A stretch of 64,000 nt of DNA from Streptomyces blattellae (GCF_009709555.1 NZ_WJBG01000112.1:186001-250000), one strand, 5' to 3'; positions 33,343 to 45,594 are shown, counted from the first letter of the stretch. The notes: generated by a model from the letters alone, not told the origin. A program made the numbers and translations.

Positions 33343-33566
33343 CTGCCTCTTGGAGTCCGGACTTGGACATGCGAGGGCTGCGGCACCCAGCATGACCGGG
33401 ACCACAATGCCGCACAGAACATCGTGGCCGCCGGGCAGGCGGTGTCGGCCTGTGGAGGTCGCGTAAGTCCGCAACGGAAATCCTCCGGAAGGGCAGCGGG
33501 CGATGAAGCGGGAAATCTCATGGCGCGAGCCGTGAGGGCTCCCGCCCCCAGAGGGGCGGGAAGATG
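33343..33566 (+). mobile_element. TnpB (IS605/IS1341-type) relic inside the des operon
   Basis: A plus-strand frame reads LPLGVRTWTCEGCGTQHDRD, then HNAAQNIVAAGQAVSACGGR. That is the C-terminal zinc ribbon and the RuvC-III HDRDxNAAxN motif of TnpB nucleases. Only about the last 70 residues remain; RuvC-I and -II are absent. It runs to a hairpin at 33541-33560 and an AAGATGTCA end, like the right end of IS200/IS605 elements. The antisense relic stands between desB and desC, which are otherwise intact. Confidence 0.75.
33541..33560. repeat. Subterminal hairpin of the TnpB relic
   Basis: CCCGCCCC (33541-33548) pairs with GGGGCGGG (33553-33560) with the loop CAGA, six bases outside the desB stop codon. 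In IS200/IS605 such hairpins define the right end and also the 3' part of the guide-RNA transcript. Here it could also act as an attenuator within the des operon. Confidence 0.7.
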
Positions 33567-34844
33567 TCACACGGCGAACTCCTGGAACGCGATGGTCTTC
33601 TCGACCGGGTAGTACTCGCTGCCGAGCAGTTCGCGGATGATGTAGCTGTTGCGGTACGCGCCCATGCCCAGGTCGGGGCTGGTGATGCTGTGGGTGTGGA
33701 CGCCGGCGTTCTGCAGGAAGACGCCCCGGCCGGTCGTGTCGATCGAGTAGTTGCGGGCGACGTCGAAGTTGCCGTGGGCGTCGCGGACCAGCCGGTCGCG
33801 CACGGGCTCCAGGAACTCCGGCTCGGTGTACCGGTAGCCGGTGGCCAGGACCAGGCCCTGGGACTCGATCTCGTAGTCCTTCTCCTGCTCCTCCTGGCGG
33901 AAGGAGAGGGTGTACGTGCCGTTCTCGTACCGCGCGCCGTTCAGCGAGGAGTTGGTGAGCAGGCGCGTGGGCACCGGGCCGCCGAGGTTCTTCTGGTACA
34001 GCAGGTCGAAGATCTCGTTGATCAGGTCGCCGTCGATGCCCTTGAACAGGCTCTTCTGCTGGTCCGTGAGGCGGTAGCGGGTGGCCTCGGGAAGCTCGCG
34101 GTAGTAGTCGATGTACTCCGGCGACGTCATCTCCAGCGTGAGCTTGGTGTACTCCAGCGGGAAGAAGCGCGGGGAGCGGGTCACCCAGTTCAGCCGGTAG
34201 CCGTGGACGTCGATCTCGCTGAGGAGGTCGTAGTAGATCTCCGCGGCGGACTGGCCCGAGCCGACGAGGGTGATCGACTCCTTCTTCTGCAGCTCCGCCT
34301 TGTTCTGCACATAGCGGGAGTTGTGGAAGAAGTCGCCGCCCAGACCGCGCACCGCCTCCGGGTAGTACGGCGAGGTACCCGTGCCGAGGACCAGGTGGCG
34401 GGCGCGGAACGTCTCTCCGGCCCCCGCCTTCACGACGTACCGCTCATCCTCGTACGTCACTTCCGTCACCGTGGTGCTGAAGCGGACGCTGCTGACTTTG
34501 TTCGCGGCCCAGCGGCAGTAGTCGTCGTACTCGACGCGCAGGGGGTAGAAGTTCTCGCGGATGTAGAACGAGTACAACCGCCCCCGCTCTTTGAGGTAGT
34601 TGAGGAAGGAGTACGGCGACGTCGGGTCGGCGAGGGTGACCAGGTCCGACATGAACGGGGTCTGGAGGTGGGCGCCGTCCAGGAACATGCCCGCGTGCCA
34701 CTCGAAGTCGGGCTTCGACTCCAGGAAGACGCCGTCGAGTTCGTCGATGGGCTCGGTCAGACAGGCCAGGCCGAGGTTGAAGGGGCCGAGGCCTATCCCG
34801 ATGAAGTCGAGGTCGTTCTCAGGGGCTTCAGGATGCGCGGACAA
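33567..34844 (-). CDS. desB: Cadaverine N-hydroxylase DesB
   Basis: The 425-residue flavoprotein belongs to the L-lysine/ornithine N-monooxygenase family: FAD motif in [14 protein letters not shown], the [19 protein letters not shown] segment, NADPH motif [14 protein letters not shown] and the C-terminal [10 protein letters not shown]. It hydroxylates cadaverine using FAD, NADPH and oxygen. The start overlaps the desA end by 17 bases. Confidence 0.96.
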   Translation of the reverse strand: MSAHPEAPENDLDFIGIGLGPFNLGLACLTEPIDELDGVFLESKPDFEWHAGMFLDGAHLQTPFMSDLVTLADPTSPYSFLNYLKERGRLYSFYIRENFYPLRVEYDDYCRWAANKVSSVRFSTTVTEVTYEDERYVVKAGAGETFRARHLVLGTGTSPYYPEAVRGLGGDFFHNSRYVQNKAELQKKESITLVGSGQSAAEIYYDLLSEIDVHGYRLNWVTRSPRFFPLEYTKLTLEMTSPEYIDYYRELPEATRYRLTDQQKSLFKGIDGDLINEIFDLLYQKNLGGPVPTRLLTNSSLNGARYENGTYTLSFRQEEQEKDYEIESQGLVLATGYRYTEPEFLEPVRDRLVRDAHGNFDVARNYSIDTTGRGVFLQNAGVHTHSITSPDLGMGAYRNSYIIRELLGSEYYPVEKTIAFQEFAV

Positions 34845-36270
34845 CGGTCTCTCCCAGGTACTGCTCGGCGTGGCCGGCGATCAGATCGAGGACGGCGGCC
34901 ATGTCGGCCGCCGTGGTCTCGGGGTTGAGCAGGGTGAACTTCAGGTAGTGGCGGCCGTCGACCTTGGTGCCCGCGACCACCGCGTCACCGGAGGCGAACA
35001 GGGCCTTGCGGGCGTACAGGTTGGCCCGGTCGATCTCGGCGGGGTCGGTGACGGCGGCCGGGATGTAGCGGAAGACGAGGGTGGAGAGCGTGGGCTGCAC
35101 GACCACGTCGAAGCGCGGGTCGGCCGCCAGCAGCTGCCAGCCCTCGGCGGCCAGGTCGCAGACCTCGTCGAAGAGCTGGCCGATGCCGTCGGCGCCCATG
35201 GTCCGCAGCGTCATCCACAGCTTGAGCGCGTCGAAGCGGCGGGTGGTCTGCAGGGACTTGTCGACCTGGTTGGGTATGCGCTCCTGCACCATCCGGCGCG
35301 GGTTGAGGTACTCCGCGTGGTAGGTGGCGTGCCGCAGCGTGGCGGCGTCGCGGACCAGCACGGCCGACGAACTCACCGGCTGGAAGAAGGACTTGTGGTA
35401 GTCGACGGTGACGGAGTCGGCGCGCTCGATGCCGTCGATACGGTCGCGGTACTTCAGCGAGGCGAGGAGTCCGCAGCCGTAGGCGGCGTCGACGTGCATC
35501 CAGGTGTTGTACTGCTCGCACAGCTCGGCGATCTCGGGCAGCGGGTCGATGGAGCCGAAGTCGGTGGTGCCGGCGGTGGCGACGACGGCCATGGGGACCA
35601 GGCCGGCCTTCTTGCAGCGCTCCAGCTCATGGGCGAGCGCGAGGGTCTGCATGCGCTTGTCCTGGTCGACGGGGACCGAGACGACGGAGTCGGGGCTCAG
35701 GCCGAGCAGTTTCGCGGACTTCTTCACGCTGAAGTGGCTGACCTCGGAGGCGAAGATACGCAGCTTGGCGAGCGTGTCCGTCTTGGCCTCCTCACGGGCG
35801 AGCAGCAGCGCCTGGAGGTTGGACTGGGTGCCGCCGGAGGTGAACACGCCGTCGGCGGCCGGGCCGAGGCCGATACGGGCGGTGGTCCAGTCGATGAGCT
35901 TGCGCTCGATGAGGGTGCCGCCGGCCGACTGGTCCCAGGTGTCCAGGGAGGAGTTGACGGCGGAGAGGACCGCCTCGCCGAGCACGGCCGGTATGACGAC
36001 CGGGCAGTTGAGGTGGGCGAGGTAGCGGGGGTGGTGGAAGTAGATCGCGTCCCGGAGGTAGACGTCCTCCAGTTCGTCGAGGACCGCGGCGGTGTCGTGC
36101 AGCGGCCGGTCGAGGTCGATCGCGTCGATACGGGGGGCGAGGGCGTCGACTGTGACGCCGGTGAACGGCCGGTCGGTGGTGGCGAGTTTGGCCGCCACCC
36201 GCTCGATTCCTTCGGTCACGGAGCTGCGGTATCGCTCCGCAGTCGTGTCATTGAGCAGGTGCGAGCGCAT
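34828..36270 (-). CDS. desA: PLP-dependent lysine decarboxylase DesA
   Basis: The 480-residue group II decarboxylase has [25 protein letters not shown] (cofactor phosphate), [21 protein letters not shown] and the PLP lysine in [13 protein letters not shown]. It makes cadaverine from lysine, the first step of desferrioxamine synthesis. An iron box lies 60 bases upstream. It heads the desABCD operon. Confidence 0.96.
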   Translation of the reverse strand: MRSHLLNDTTAERYRSSVTEGIERVAAKLATTDRPFTGVTVDALAPRIDAIDLDRPLHDTAAVLDELEDVYLRDAIYFHHPRYLAHLNCPVVIPAVLGEAVLSAVNSSLDTWDQSAGGTLIERKLIDWTTARIGLGPAADGVFTSGGTQSNLQALLLAREEAKTDTLAKLRIFASEVSHFSVKKSAKLLGLSPDSVVSVPVDQDKRMQTLALAHELERCKKAGLVPMAVVATAGTTDFGSIDPLPEIAELCEQYNTWMHVDAAYGCGLLASLKYRDRIDGIERADSVTVDYHKSFFQPVSSSAVLVRDAATLRHATYHAEYLNPRRMVQERIPNQVDKSLQTTRRFDALKLWMTLRTMGADGIGQLFDEVCDLAAEGWQLLAADPRFDVVVQPTLSTLVFRYIPAAVTDPAEIDRANLYARKALFASGDAVVAGTKVDGRHYLKFTLLNPETTAADMAAVLDLIAGHAEQYLGETVVRAS

Positions 36271-36329
36271 GTTCTGGTCCTCCGGTGGGGATGATCCGGG
36301 GCGGGGAGAGGCGGAATGTGGGCTTCCGG

Positions 36330-36348
36330 TTAGGTAAGCCTAACCTAA
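36330..36348. promoter_or_regulatory. Iron box upstream of desA
   Basis: TTAGGTAAGCCTAACCTAA is a near-perfect 19-base match to the DmdR/IdeR operator (TTAGGTTAGGCTAACCTAA). DmdR1 with Fe(II) should repress desABCD. The site overlaps the region 60 bases before the desA start. Confidence 0.93.
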
Positions 36349-36417
36349 CTTCTCCCGAATCGGGGCATGGGAAACCCCACCCCACCCGTGACGGTGATCA
36401 CTCTTGTCGCCGCCTCA

Positions 36418-37263
36418 TCACTCGCCGCTCTCGCGCAGCTGCTCCTCGGTCAGTCCCTGCCGCCAGTAGCCCACGAACGTGACCCGGCGGCGGTCGATCC
36501 CGCGCTCGCCCACGAAGTGCCGGCGCAGCTCCTTCACACAGCCGGACTCGCCCGCGATCCAGACGTACGGGTGCTCGGCGGGCGGGAGCCCGCCGGCCCG
36601 TACGGCGTCGAGGGCCGTGGGGGACCCCTCGGCGCGTACGAGCCACGCGATGTCCGCGTCCGCCTCGGTCACCAGGTCCTGGATGTCGCCGGCGTCGTGC
36701 ACCTCCAGCCACACCCGGGCACGGGTGCCGGCCGGCAGTGACTCGACGATGGCGGAGACGGCCGGTACGGCGGTCTCGTCGCCCCAGATCACCACCAGGT
36801 CGGTGTCGGCGGGCGGCCGGAAGCGGATGGCCCGGTTGTCGGCGACGGCCGGACCGATCAGCAGCACACGGTCCCCGGCCGAGGCCCGCGAGGCCCACCG
36901 GGACGCCGGCCCGGCGGGCACCGCGGCGCCCGGCTCGACCCCGTGCAGCACGAAGTCGATGTCGATCTCGTCGGGATCTCTGCGCAGCTCCCGCAGCGTG
37001 TACGACCGCATCACGGCCCGTACGTCGTCCGGCAGTTCACGCCACCCCTGCCACCAGCCCTCACCGAGCTCGACGGGTACGACGGGCTCGGTCTGGCCGG
37101 GGTGCGGCAGGAACAGCGACAGCGACTGGTCGCGCCCGTCGGAGTGGAAGTCACGCAGATCGTCTCCGGCGAAGCTGACCCGCACCAGTGACGGCCCGAG
37201 TCGCCGGGTCCGTACGACCTGCAGGGAGAAGAAACGGAACTGGGCGGCGACGACGGTGGCCAT
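36418..37263 (-). CDS. desF: Siderophore-interacting flavoprotein DesF
   Basis: ATG 37261-37263 follows GGAGCCCCCC; the longer frame upstream is dubious. The 281-residue protein is of the SIP/ViuB family: VRVSFAGDDLRDF (FAD-binding), RSYTLRELRRDPDEIDIDFVLHG, and the C-terminal WIAGESGCVKELRRHFV with YWRQG. It should reduce or release iron from ferrioxamine in the cytoplasm. It lies between desE (67 bases upstream) and the iron box of desA. Confidence 0.92.
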   Translation of the reverse strand: MATVVAAQFRFFSLQVVRTRRLGPSLVRVSFAGDDLRDFHSDGRDQSLSLFLPHPGQTEPVVPVELGEGWWQGWRELPDDVRAVMRSYTLRELRRDPDEIDIDFVLHGVEPGAAVPAGPASRWASRASAGDRVLLIGPAVADNRAIRFRPPADTDLVVIWGDETAVPAVSAIVESLPAGTRARVWLEVHDAGDIQDLVTEADADIAWLVRAEGSPTALDAVRAGGLPPAEHPYVWIAGESGCVKELRRHFVGERGIDRRRVTFVGYWRQGLTEEQLRESGE

Positions 37264-37330
37264 GGGGGGCTCCTGTAACAGAGGGCGGGGGAACGCGCCT
37301 GTTTCCGGGGCGCGCTTCACGTCCCGCTGG

Positions 37331-38380
37331 TCAGCTGACCTTCTTCGCGTCCTCGATGGCCTTCGCAAGGCTCTCGACCATCGACACGCACTTGTCGTAC
37401 GACAGAATCGGCTCAGGCGCGCGGGAGATGACCTGCCCCGCCTTCACCGCCGGCAGCTGCTTCCATGTGGCCTCGGTGATGTCGGCGGGCTGAATCGCCG
37501 ACGTACGGTCGTCCATCATGATGATGTCCGCGGGGTACTTGTCGACGTTCTCCCAGCTGAGGCTCTCGTACCAGCCGCCGCTCTCGGCCATGGCCTTCGC
37601 CGGCGGCTCGACGAAGTTCACGCCGAGGGCCTTGAAGTACTCCAGGTCGATGGAGAGGTTGGAGCCGGAGACGTAGAACAGCTCCGCGCTGGCGGAGCCG
37701 GCCATCACCTTGATGTCGGGCTTGGCCTTGGCGGCGGCGCGCAGCCGGGCCGAGGCGTCCTCGAAGCGCTTCTTGGCGTCGGTGATCTTCGCGGAGTTCA
37801 CATCCGCGCCGAGCGACTTGGCGAGGTCCAGCATGCGCTGCAGCGGCTCGGTGATCTGGCGGTCGTAGACGGAGATGCCGACGGTCGGGGCGCCGACGGC
37901 GAGGATCTTCTCCTTGGACTCCTCAGGGACGTACCAGAGGGTGCCGGCGTCGTCGAACATCGTGGTGATGAGGACGTCCGGGGTGAGTCCGGCGTACTTC
38001 TCGACGTTGAACTCGCCCCAGGTGTTGCCCAGGATGGTCACCTTGCTGATGTCCATGTCGCCGGCCTGGACATCGGGCTTGCCGTCCGTGGTCTCGGTCG
38101 GGCCGAAAACACCCTTGACCTCGATGCCGTAGTCGTAGAGTGCGGCGGCGACACCGGTGAACGCGACGATGTTCGAGGGGGTCTTGTCGGTCTTCGCGGT
38201 CTCGCCGCGGTCGTCCTTGAACGACCAGGGGCCGGACTCCTTCGCGGACGCCGTCGGCTCAGAGCCACTGCTCTCCGCGTCGTCGTCTCCGCAGGCGGTG
38301 AGCACTGCACCGAGGCCGAGGGCGCCGCCGGCGGCGAGTATGCCGCGGCGGGTGAAGTGGGTGGCTCTGGCGTTGGACAT
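37331..38380 (-). CDS. desE: Ferrioxamine-binding lipoprotein DesE
   Basis: The start is ATG 38378-38380. The 349-residue protein has a twin-arginine-like N-terminus (FTRRGILAAGGAL) and lipobox LTAC, then a type III siderophore-binding fold (NIVAFTGVAAALYDYGIEV; TPDVLITTMFDD; WENVDKYPADIIMMDDR). It should bind ferrioxamine B/E outside the membrane and pass it to an ABC permease not in the window. Transcribed from the iron box at 38430. Confidence 0.94.
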   Translation of the reverse strand: MSNARATHFTRRGILAAGGALGLGAVLTACGDDDAESSGSEPTASAKESGPWSFKDDRGETAKTDKTPSNIVAFTGVAAALYDYGIEVKGVFGPTETTDGKPDVQAGDMDISKVTILGNTWGEFNVEKYAGLTPDVLITTMFDDAGTLWYVPEESKEKILAVGAPTVGISVYDRQITEPLQRMLDLAKSLGADVNSAKITDAKKRFEDASARLRAAAKAKPDIKVMAGSASAELFYVSGSNLSIDLEYFKALGVNFVEPPAKAMAESGGWYESLSWENVDKYPADIIMMDDRTSAIQPADITEATWKQLPAVKAGQVISRAPEPILSYDKCVSMVESLAKAIEDAKKVS

Positions 38381-38429
38381 GGTGTGACTGCTTTCGAACG
38401 GGGCAAGACGCCCGCCGGACAATTTCGAA

Positions 38430-38448
38430 CGTAGGTTAGCCTAACCTC
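38430..38448. promoter_or_regulatory. Iron box upstream of desE
   Basis: The core TAGGTTAGCCTAACCT is a perfect 16-base palindrome in the DmdR/IdeR pattern, 50 bases before the desE start. It should repress desEF when iron is plentiful. Confidence 0.93.
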
Positions 38449-38515
38449 ATCAATTGTCACAGGGGTGGGCGACCCCCCCCGTTCGAAGCCAGTGTGAACC
38501 CGCTGACCAGCTGCT

Positions 38516-39676
38516 TCAGCCGGTCAGCCCCAACTCCCGTGCAATCAGCATCCGTTGGACCTCACTGGTGCCCTCGCCGATTTCCAGGATCTTGGAGTCC
38601 CGCCACATTCGCGCCACCGGGTATTCGTTCATGAAGCCGTAGCCGCCGTGGATCTGGGTCGCGTCGCGGGCGTTGTCCACCGCGATCGTCGACGAGTAGA
38701 GCTTGGCCAGGGCCGCCTCCTTCTTGAAGCGTTCCCCGGCCACCAGGCGGGAGGCCGCGTCGCGCCAGGCCAGGCGGGAGGTGTGGGCCTTCATCTCCAT
38801 GTCCGCGAGCTTGAACTGGATCGCCTGGTTGGCGCCGATCGGGCGGCCGAAGGCGTGACGTTCCTTCGCGTACTTCACCGACTCGTCCACGCAGCCCTGG
38901 GCCAGACCCGTCGCCAGGGCCGCGATGGCGATGCGGCCCTCGTCGAGGATGTGCAGGAACTGGGCGTAGCCCCGGCCCTCTTCGCCCAGCAGGTTCGCCG
39001 CCGGGACCCGGACGTCGGAGAAGGACAGCTCACGGGTGTCGGAGGCGTTCCAGCCGACCTTCGAGTAGGGCGCGGCGACCGTGAACCCCGGGGTGCCCGA
39101 CGGGACGATGATCGCGGAGATCAGAGGCTTGCCGTCCGGCTTGCGGCCCGTCACCGCGGTGACCGTCACCAACCCCGTGATGTCGGTACCGGAGTTGGTG
39201 ATGAAGCACTTCGTGCCGTTGATCACCCATTCATTCGTCTCGGCGTCCAGCCGGGCCGTCGTACGCGTCGCGCCCGCGTCGCTGCCGCCGTCCGGCTCGG
39301 TCAGGCCGAAGGCGCCGAGGATTTCGCCGGTGCAAAGACGGGGGAGCCACTCGCGCTTCTGCTCCTCGGTACCGAAGAGATGGATCGGCATCGCGCCGAG
39401 CGAGACACCGGCCTCCAGGGTGATGGCCACCGAGGAGTCCACGCGGGCGAGTTCCTCCAGGGCGAGGCCCAGCGCCAGATAGTCGCCGCCCATACCGCCG
39501 TACTCCTCCGGGAACGGCAGTCCGAACAGGCCCATGCGGCCCATCTCGCGGACGATCTCGTACGGGAATTCATGGTGTTCGTAGAACTCGCCGATCTTGG
39601 GTGCGACAACATCGTGAGCGAACTGCTCGACCGTACGGCGGAGTTCTTCGAGTTCGGGGGAGAGGTGGTGGTCCAT
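38516..39676 (-). CDS. acdH: Branched-chain acyl-CoA dehydrogenase
   Basis: The 386-residue protein has FAD-dependent acyl-CoA dehydrogenase motifs: GAFGLTEPDGGSDAGATRTT, FITNSGTDITG, QIHGGYGFMNEYPVARMWRD and EGTSEVQRMLIAREL. It is the last gene of an operon with HMG-CoA lyase and a biotin carboxylase. This points to isovaleryl-CoA (leucine) oxidation, although broad branched-chain substrates are known for AcdH. The gap to the upstream lyase gene is only 6 bases. Confidence 0.9.
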   Translation of the reverse strand: MDHHLSPELEELRRTVEQFAHDVVAPKIGEFYEHHEFPYEIVREMGRMGLFGLPFPEEYGGMGGDYLALGLALEELARVDSSVAITLEAGVSLGAMPIHLFGTEEQKREWLPRLCTGEILGAFGLTEPDGGSDAGATRTTARLDAETNEWVINGTKCFITNSGTDITGLVTVTAVTGRKPDGKPLISAIIVPSGTPGFTVAAPYSKVGWNASDTRELSFSDVRVPAANLLGEEGRGYAQFLHILDEGRIAIAALATGLAQGCVDESVKYAKERHAFGRPIGANQAIQFKLADMEMKAHTSRLAWRDAASRLVAGERFKKEAALAKLYSSTIAVDNARDATQIHGGYGFMNEYPVARMWRDSKILEIGEGTSEVQRMLIARELGLTG

Positions 39677-39682
39677 GGCAGG

Positions 39683-40635
39683 TCACTGCTCCTTGTGGGG
39701 CTGCGGTGTTTCACCGAGTGCGCGGACGGTGCGGGAGGGGCTGGGCCGGCCCAGGTGGCCGGCCATCCAGACGCTGGTGGCGACGAGGCGGCCGAGGTCT
39801 ACCCCGGTCTCGACGCCGAGTCCCTGGAGCAGCCAGAGAAGGTCTTCCGTGGCGAGGTTGCCGGTGGCGGACTTGGCGTACGGGCAGCCGCCGAGGCCGC
39901 CCGCCGAGGCGTCGACGGTGGTGACACCGTGTTGCAGCGCGGCCAAGGTGTTGGCGAGCGCCTGCCCGTACGTGTCGTGGAAGTGCACGCCCAACGCGCT
40001 GGTCGGGACGGCCTGTTCATTGAGTGCGGCGAGGAGTTCGCGGACATGGCCCGGGGTCGCCACGCCGATCGTGTCGCCCAGGCTCAGCTCGTCGCAGCCC
40101 ATGTCCAGCAGGGCCTTGGCGACGTGCACGACCTGGTGGACCGGGACCGGGCCCTCCCACGGGTCGCCGAAGCACATCGACAGATAGCCGCGCACATGGA
40201 CCTGCCCGGCCTTCGCCCGCGCGACCACCGGCTCGAACATGGCCAGCGACTCGTCGACCGTCCGGTTGAGGTTCGCCTTCGCGAAGGACTCCGTGGCGCT
40301 GGCGAAGACGGCGACGTGGGTGGCCCCGAGGGACAGCGCCCGGTCCAGTCCCCGTTCGTTCGGCACGAGCACCGGGAGCGCGACCGGCAGCCCGCTCACG
40401 GCCGGGAACAGCTGTTCCGCGTCCGCCAGTTGGGGCACCCACTTGGGGTGGACGAAGCTGGTGGCCTCGATCGTCGTCAGGCCCGCGTCGGCCAGCCGGC
40501 GGATGAACTCCGCCTTGACCTCGGTCGGCACGGTCGACTTCTCGTTCTGCAGCCCGTCGCGCGCGCCCACCTCGTGGATCCGCACGCGTGCGGGCAGCCC
40601 CCGGGCCGGTACGACCATGGGGAGTCCTGGAACCG

Positions 40636-40639
<4 letters not shown>
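39683..40639 (-). CDS. Hydroxymethylglutaryl-CoA lyase
   Basis: The 318-residue TIM-barrel enzyme shows IHEVGARDGLQNEKS, TTIEATSFVHPKWVPQL, the CFGDPWEG metal/substrate segment, LGDTIGVATPGHV and the catalytic cysteine loop GGLGGCPYAKSATGN. It splits HMG-CoA to acetyl-CoA and acetoacetate. Start overlaps the alpha-subunit stop (ATGA). Confidence 0.95.
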
Positions 40640-42729
<2,090 letters not shown>

Positions 42730-42743
42730 GGTCGTAGGTCCCC

Positions 42744-44360
42744 TCACATCCGGAAGACGCCGAACTGGGGCTCGCCCAGGGGCGCGTTTGCGCACGCGGT
42801 CAGCGCCAGGCCCAGCACCTGGCGGGTCTCCAGCGGGTCGATGACGCCGTCGTCCCAGAGGCGGGCGGTGGCGTAGTAAGCGCTCCCCTGGCGCTCGTAC
42901 TGCGCGCGGATCGGCGCCTTGAAGTCCTCTTCCTCGTCCTGGGGCCAGGACTCGCCGCGGGCTTCCAGCTGGTCCCGCTTGACGGTGGCGAGGACGGAGG
43001 CGGCCTGCTCGCCGCCCATGACGGAGATCTTGGCGCCGGGCCACATCCACAGGAAGCGGGGGGAGTAGGCCCGGCCGCACATGGAGTAGTTCCCCGCGCC
43101 GTAGGACCCGCCCACCACCACGGTCAGCTTCGGTACCCGGGTCGTGGCGACCGCTGTCACCATCTTGGCGCCGTGCTTGGCGATGCCGCCCGCCTCGTAG
43201 TCCCGCCCCACCATGAACCCCGAGATGTTCTGCAGGAACACCAGCGGGATCCCGCGCTGGTCGCACAGCTCGATGAAGTGGGCGCCCTTCTGGGCGGACT
43301 CGGAGAACAGGATGCCGTTGTTGGCGACGATGCCGACCGGGTGGCCGTGGATCCGGGCGAAGCCGGTGACCAGGGTCTGCCCGAACTCGGACTTGAACTC
43401 GGAGAAGCGGGAGCCGTCCGTGACGCGCGCGATGATCTCGCGGACGTCGTACGGCGTACGGGGGTCGGCGGGCACGGCGCCGTACAGCCCGTAAGGGTCG
43501 GCCTTGGGCTCCTCGGCAGGCTCCACGGACCACGGCAGCGGTCCGCGCGCGGGGAGCGTGGCGACGATGTTCCGGACGATCCGCAGCGCGTGCGCGTCGT
43601 CCTCCGCGAGGTGGTCGGTCACGCCGGACACCCGCGAGTGGACCTCGCCGCCGCCCAGCTCCTCGGCGGTGACGACCTCACCGGTGGCGGCCTTCACCAG
43701 CGGGGGCCCGCCGAGAAAGATCGTCCCCTGATTGCGGACGATCACGGCCTCGTCGCTCATCGCGGGCACATACGCGCCTCCGGCGGTGCACGACCCGAGC
43801 ACCGCCGCGATCTGCGGAATCCCGGCCGCCGACATCCGCGCCTGGTTGAAGAAGATCCGCCCGAAGTGCTCGCGGTCGGGGAAGACCTCGTCCTGCATGG
43901 GCAGGAAGGCGCCGCCGGAGTCGACGAGATAGAGACAGGGCAGCCGGTTCTCAAGGGCGACTTCCTGCGCCCGCAGATGCTTCTTCACGGTGATGGGGTA
44001 GTACGTCCCCCCCTTCACGGTGGCGTCATTGGCGACGATCACGCACTCGCGCCCGCTGACCCGCCCGATCCCGGCGATGACACCGCCGGCCGGGGCCTGT
44101 CCGTCGTACATCCCGTCGGCCGCGAGCGGGGCCAGCTCCAGGAAGGGCGAGCCGGGGTCGAGCAGGGTGTCGACCCGGTCGCGGGGCAGCAGCTTGCCGC
44201 GTGCGGTGTGGCGGGCGCGGGCCTTCTCACCGCCGCCGAGCCGGGCGGCGGCCAGCTTGCCGTGCAGTTCCTCCACGAGCGCCAGCTGTGCCGCCTCGTT
44301 GGCCCGCCAGGCCTCCGACGCGGGCTCTGCCGCGCTGTGGAGCTCCGGTGCCTGTTGCAT
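42744..44360 (-). CDS. Acyl-CoA carboxylase beta subunit (methylcrotonyl-CoA type)
   Basis: ATG 44358-44360 was chosen over GTG 44370-44372 because GAGGTGG is at a proper distance only for ATG. The 538-residue carboxyltransferase has the crotonase-fold pair: [49 protein letters not shown], and [16 protein letters not shown] with [16 protein letters not shown] in the second half. It is typical of methylcrotonyl-CoA carboxylase beta. First gene of the catabolic operon, behind two GTTAAC-type operators. Confidence 0.94.
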   Translation of the reverse strand: MQQAPELHSAAEPASEAWRANEAAQLALVEELHGKLAAARLGGGEKARARHTARGKLLPRDRVDTLLDPGSPFLELAPLAADGMYDGQAPAGGVIAGIGRVSGRECVIVANDATVKGGTYYPITVKKHLRAQEVALENRLPCLYLVDSGGAFLPMQDEVFPDREHFGRIFFNQARMSAAGIPQIAAVLGSCTAGGAYVPAMSDEAVIVRNQGTIFLGGPPLVKAATGEVVTAEELGGGEVHSRVSGVTDHLAEDDAHALRIVRNIVATLPARGPLPWSVEPAEEPKADPYGLYGAVPADPRTPYDVREIIARVTDGSRFSEFKSEFGQTLVTGFARIHGHPVGIVANNGILFSESAQKGAHFIELCDQRGIPLVFLQNISGFMVGRDYEAGGIAKHGAKMVTAVATTRVPKLTVVVGGSYGAGNYSMCGRAYSPRFLWMWPGAKISVMGGEQAASVLATVKRDQLEARGESWPQDEEEDFKAPIRAQYERQGSAYYATARLWDDGVIDPLETRQVLGLALTACANAPLGEPQFGVFRM

Positions 44361-44380
44361 CCTGCGGTCCACCTCACCTT

Positions 44381-44425
44381 GTTAATGAGCGTTAACGCAC
44401 TCCCTTCAGGTTAACGACCGCTAAC
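44381..44425. promoter_or_regulatory. Paired operators between TetR gene and carboxylase operon
   Basis: GTTAATGAGCGTTAAC (44381-44396) and GTTAACGACCGCTAAC (44410-44425) are two 16-base near-palindromes with matching ends, 13 bases apart, in the 87-base divergent gap. They should bind the TetR protein encoded at 44448, one dimer per site or two per site. Confidence 0.82.
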
Positions 44426-44447
44426 CTCCCTGTCTAGAATTGGCTCC

Positions 44448-45044
44448 ATGGCCACCAGAACCGACACCCCCACCCGCCGTGAGCAGATCCTCAAGGAGGC
44501 GGCCCGGCTCTTCGCCGAGCGCGGCTTCCACGGGGTCGGAGTCGACGAGATAGGAGCCGCGGTGGGCATCAGCGGCCCCGGGCTCTACCGCCATTTCGCG
44601 GGCAAGGACGCGATGCTCGCCGAGCTGCTCGTGGGCATCAGCGGCCAGCTCCTGACCGGCGCGAAGCGGCGCCTCGCGGAGGCCGACGGGGTGCCGGCCA
44701 CGGCCGTCCTCGACTCCCTCATCGAGGGCCACATCGACTTCGCCCTCGACGACCGCCCCCTCATCACCCTGCACGACCGCGAGCTGGACCGCCTCCGCGA
44801 CAGCGACCGCAAGCTCGTGCGCCAGCTCCAGCGGCAGTACGTCGAGCTGTGGGTGGAGGTGGTGCGGGAGGTGTACCCGGGGTTGTCCGAGCCGACGGCC
44901 CGCTCGGCCGTGCACTCGGTGTTCGGCCTGCTGAACTCGACGCCCCACCTGGGCAGGCCGGGCTCGCTGCCGGGGCGGGGGGCCACGGCGGAGCTATTGC
45001 ACCGGATGGCTCGGGGGGCGTTCGGGGCGGCGGGGGTGGGGTGA
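44448..45044 (+). CDS. TetR-family regulator of the isovalerate operon
   Basis: The 198-residue protein has a TetR helix-turn-helix (REQILKEAARLFAERGFHGV, DEIGAAVGISGPGLYRHFAGK) and a ligand domain with no close assignment. It is divergent from the carboxylase operon and reads across the paired GTTAAC-type operators, so it probably represses that operon and itself until a CoA thioester binds. Confidence 0.9.
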   Translation: MATRTDTPTRREQILKEAARLFAERGFHGVGVDEIGAAVGISGPGLYRHFAGKDAMLAELLVGISGQLLTGAKRRLAEADGVPATAVLDSLIEGHIDFALDDRPLITLHDRELDRLRDSDRKLVRQLQRQYVELWVEVVREVYPGLSEPTARSAVHSVFGLLNSTPHLGRPGSLPGRGATAELLHRMARGAFGAAGVG

Positions 45045-45114
45045 GGCGCGGGGCGCGGGCCGGGCGCCGGGCGGGCCCGAGACCGGCGTGTGCCTGGCGG
45101 GCCTGACGATGGGC

Positions 45115-45204
45115 GTGCGCTGGGCGGGTCTGGCTGGTGTGGCGACGGGTGTGCGCTGGGCGGGTCTGGCTGGTGTGGCGACGGGTGTGCGCTGGGCGGG
45201 CGTG
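45115..45204 (+). repeat. 36-base tandem repeat in intergenic region
   Basis: A 36-base unit beginning GTGCGCTGGGCGGGTCTGGC repeats at 45115-45150 and 45151-45186, followed by a partial third copy. It is flanked by other GC-rich degenerate copies up to about 45270. The region from 45045 to 45300 holds no credible gene. It marks the edge of the third accessory block. Confidence 0.85.
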
Positions 45205-45300
45205 GCGCCAGGAGCGGGCCTGGCGCCCGGCGAGGGGCTGAACGCCCGGCGAGGGCCTGGTGCCCGGCGTGTGCTGGGCGCCCCCTCTTCCGTTCTTCCG

Positions 45301-45558
45301 TCAGCCGAAGGTCAGCTTGTTGACGCCCCATTCACTGGCCGCGGACTGCACCGTGGTGGCGTCGCCGATGGTGTTCCGGCCGCCCGTGTGCAGGGCGATG
45401 CTCCCGTCGGAGGCGAGGGCCCAGATGTCGGGGATGTCGTCCCCGTTGACGTCCGGGGTGCCGTAGAGGTGGGTGACGGGTGTGGTGGCCTCGCTCCAGC
45501 CCTCGGCGTAGACGGTGTCCTTGCCGTTCAGGGAACCGGCGGCCGTGGACAGTGAGGC
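45301..45558 (-). pseudogene. 3' fragment of an FG-GAP/VCBS-repeat secreted protein
   Basis: The minus-strand frame ending at TGA 45301-45303 reads LNGKDTVYAEGWSEATTPVT, then LYGTPDVNGDDIPDIWALAS, and ends ASEWGVNKLTFG. The NGDDIPDIWAL calcium-binding pattern is typical of FG-GAP repeats at the C-terminus of secreted Streptomyces proteins. Similarity ends at about 45558, where the RHS gene of the other strand begins. The fragment is therefore one half of a rearrangement joint. Confidence 0.75.
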
Positions 45559-45594
45559 AAGACCAGCGACCTGTGCTGGGGGTCGTACAACGCG

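Noticed and set aside
33564..34928. 454-residue plus-strand frame opposite desB
   Set aside because: Antisense shadow of a full-length N-hydroxylase gene.
36479..38434. 651-residue plus-strand frame across desF and desE
   Set aside because: It runs through two genes and their gap, with no start site or family motif.
45088..45555. Plus-strand frame with repeated VRWAGLAGVATG
   Set aside because: It is a translation of the 36-base tandem repeat and then of the antisense of the FG-GAP fragment; no credible protein.
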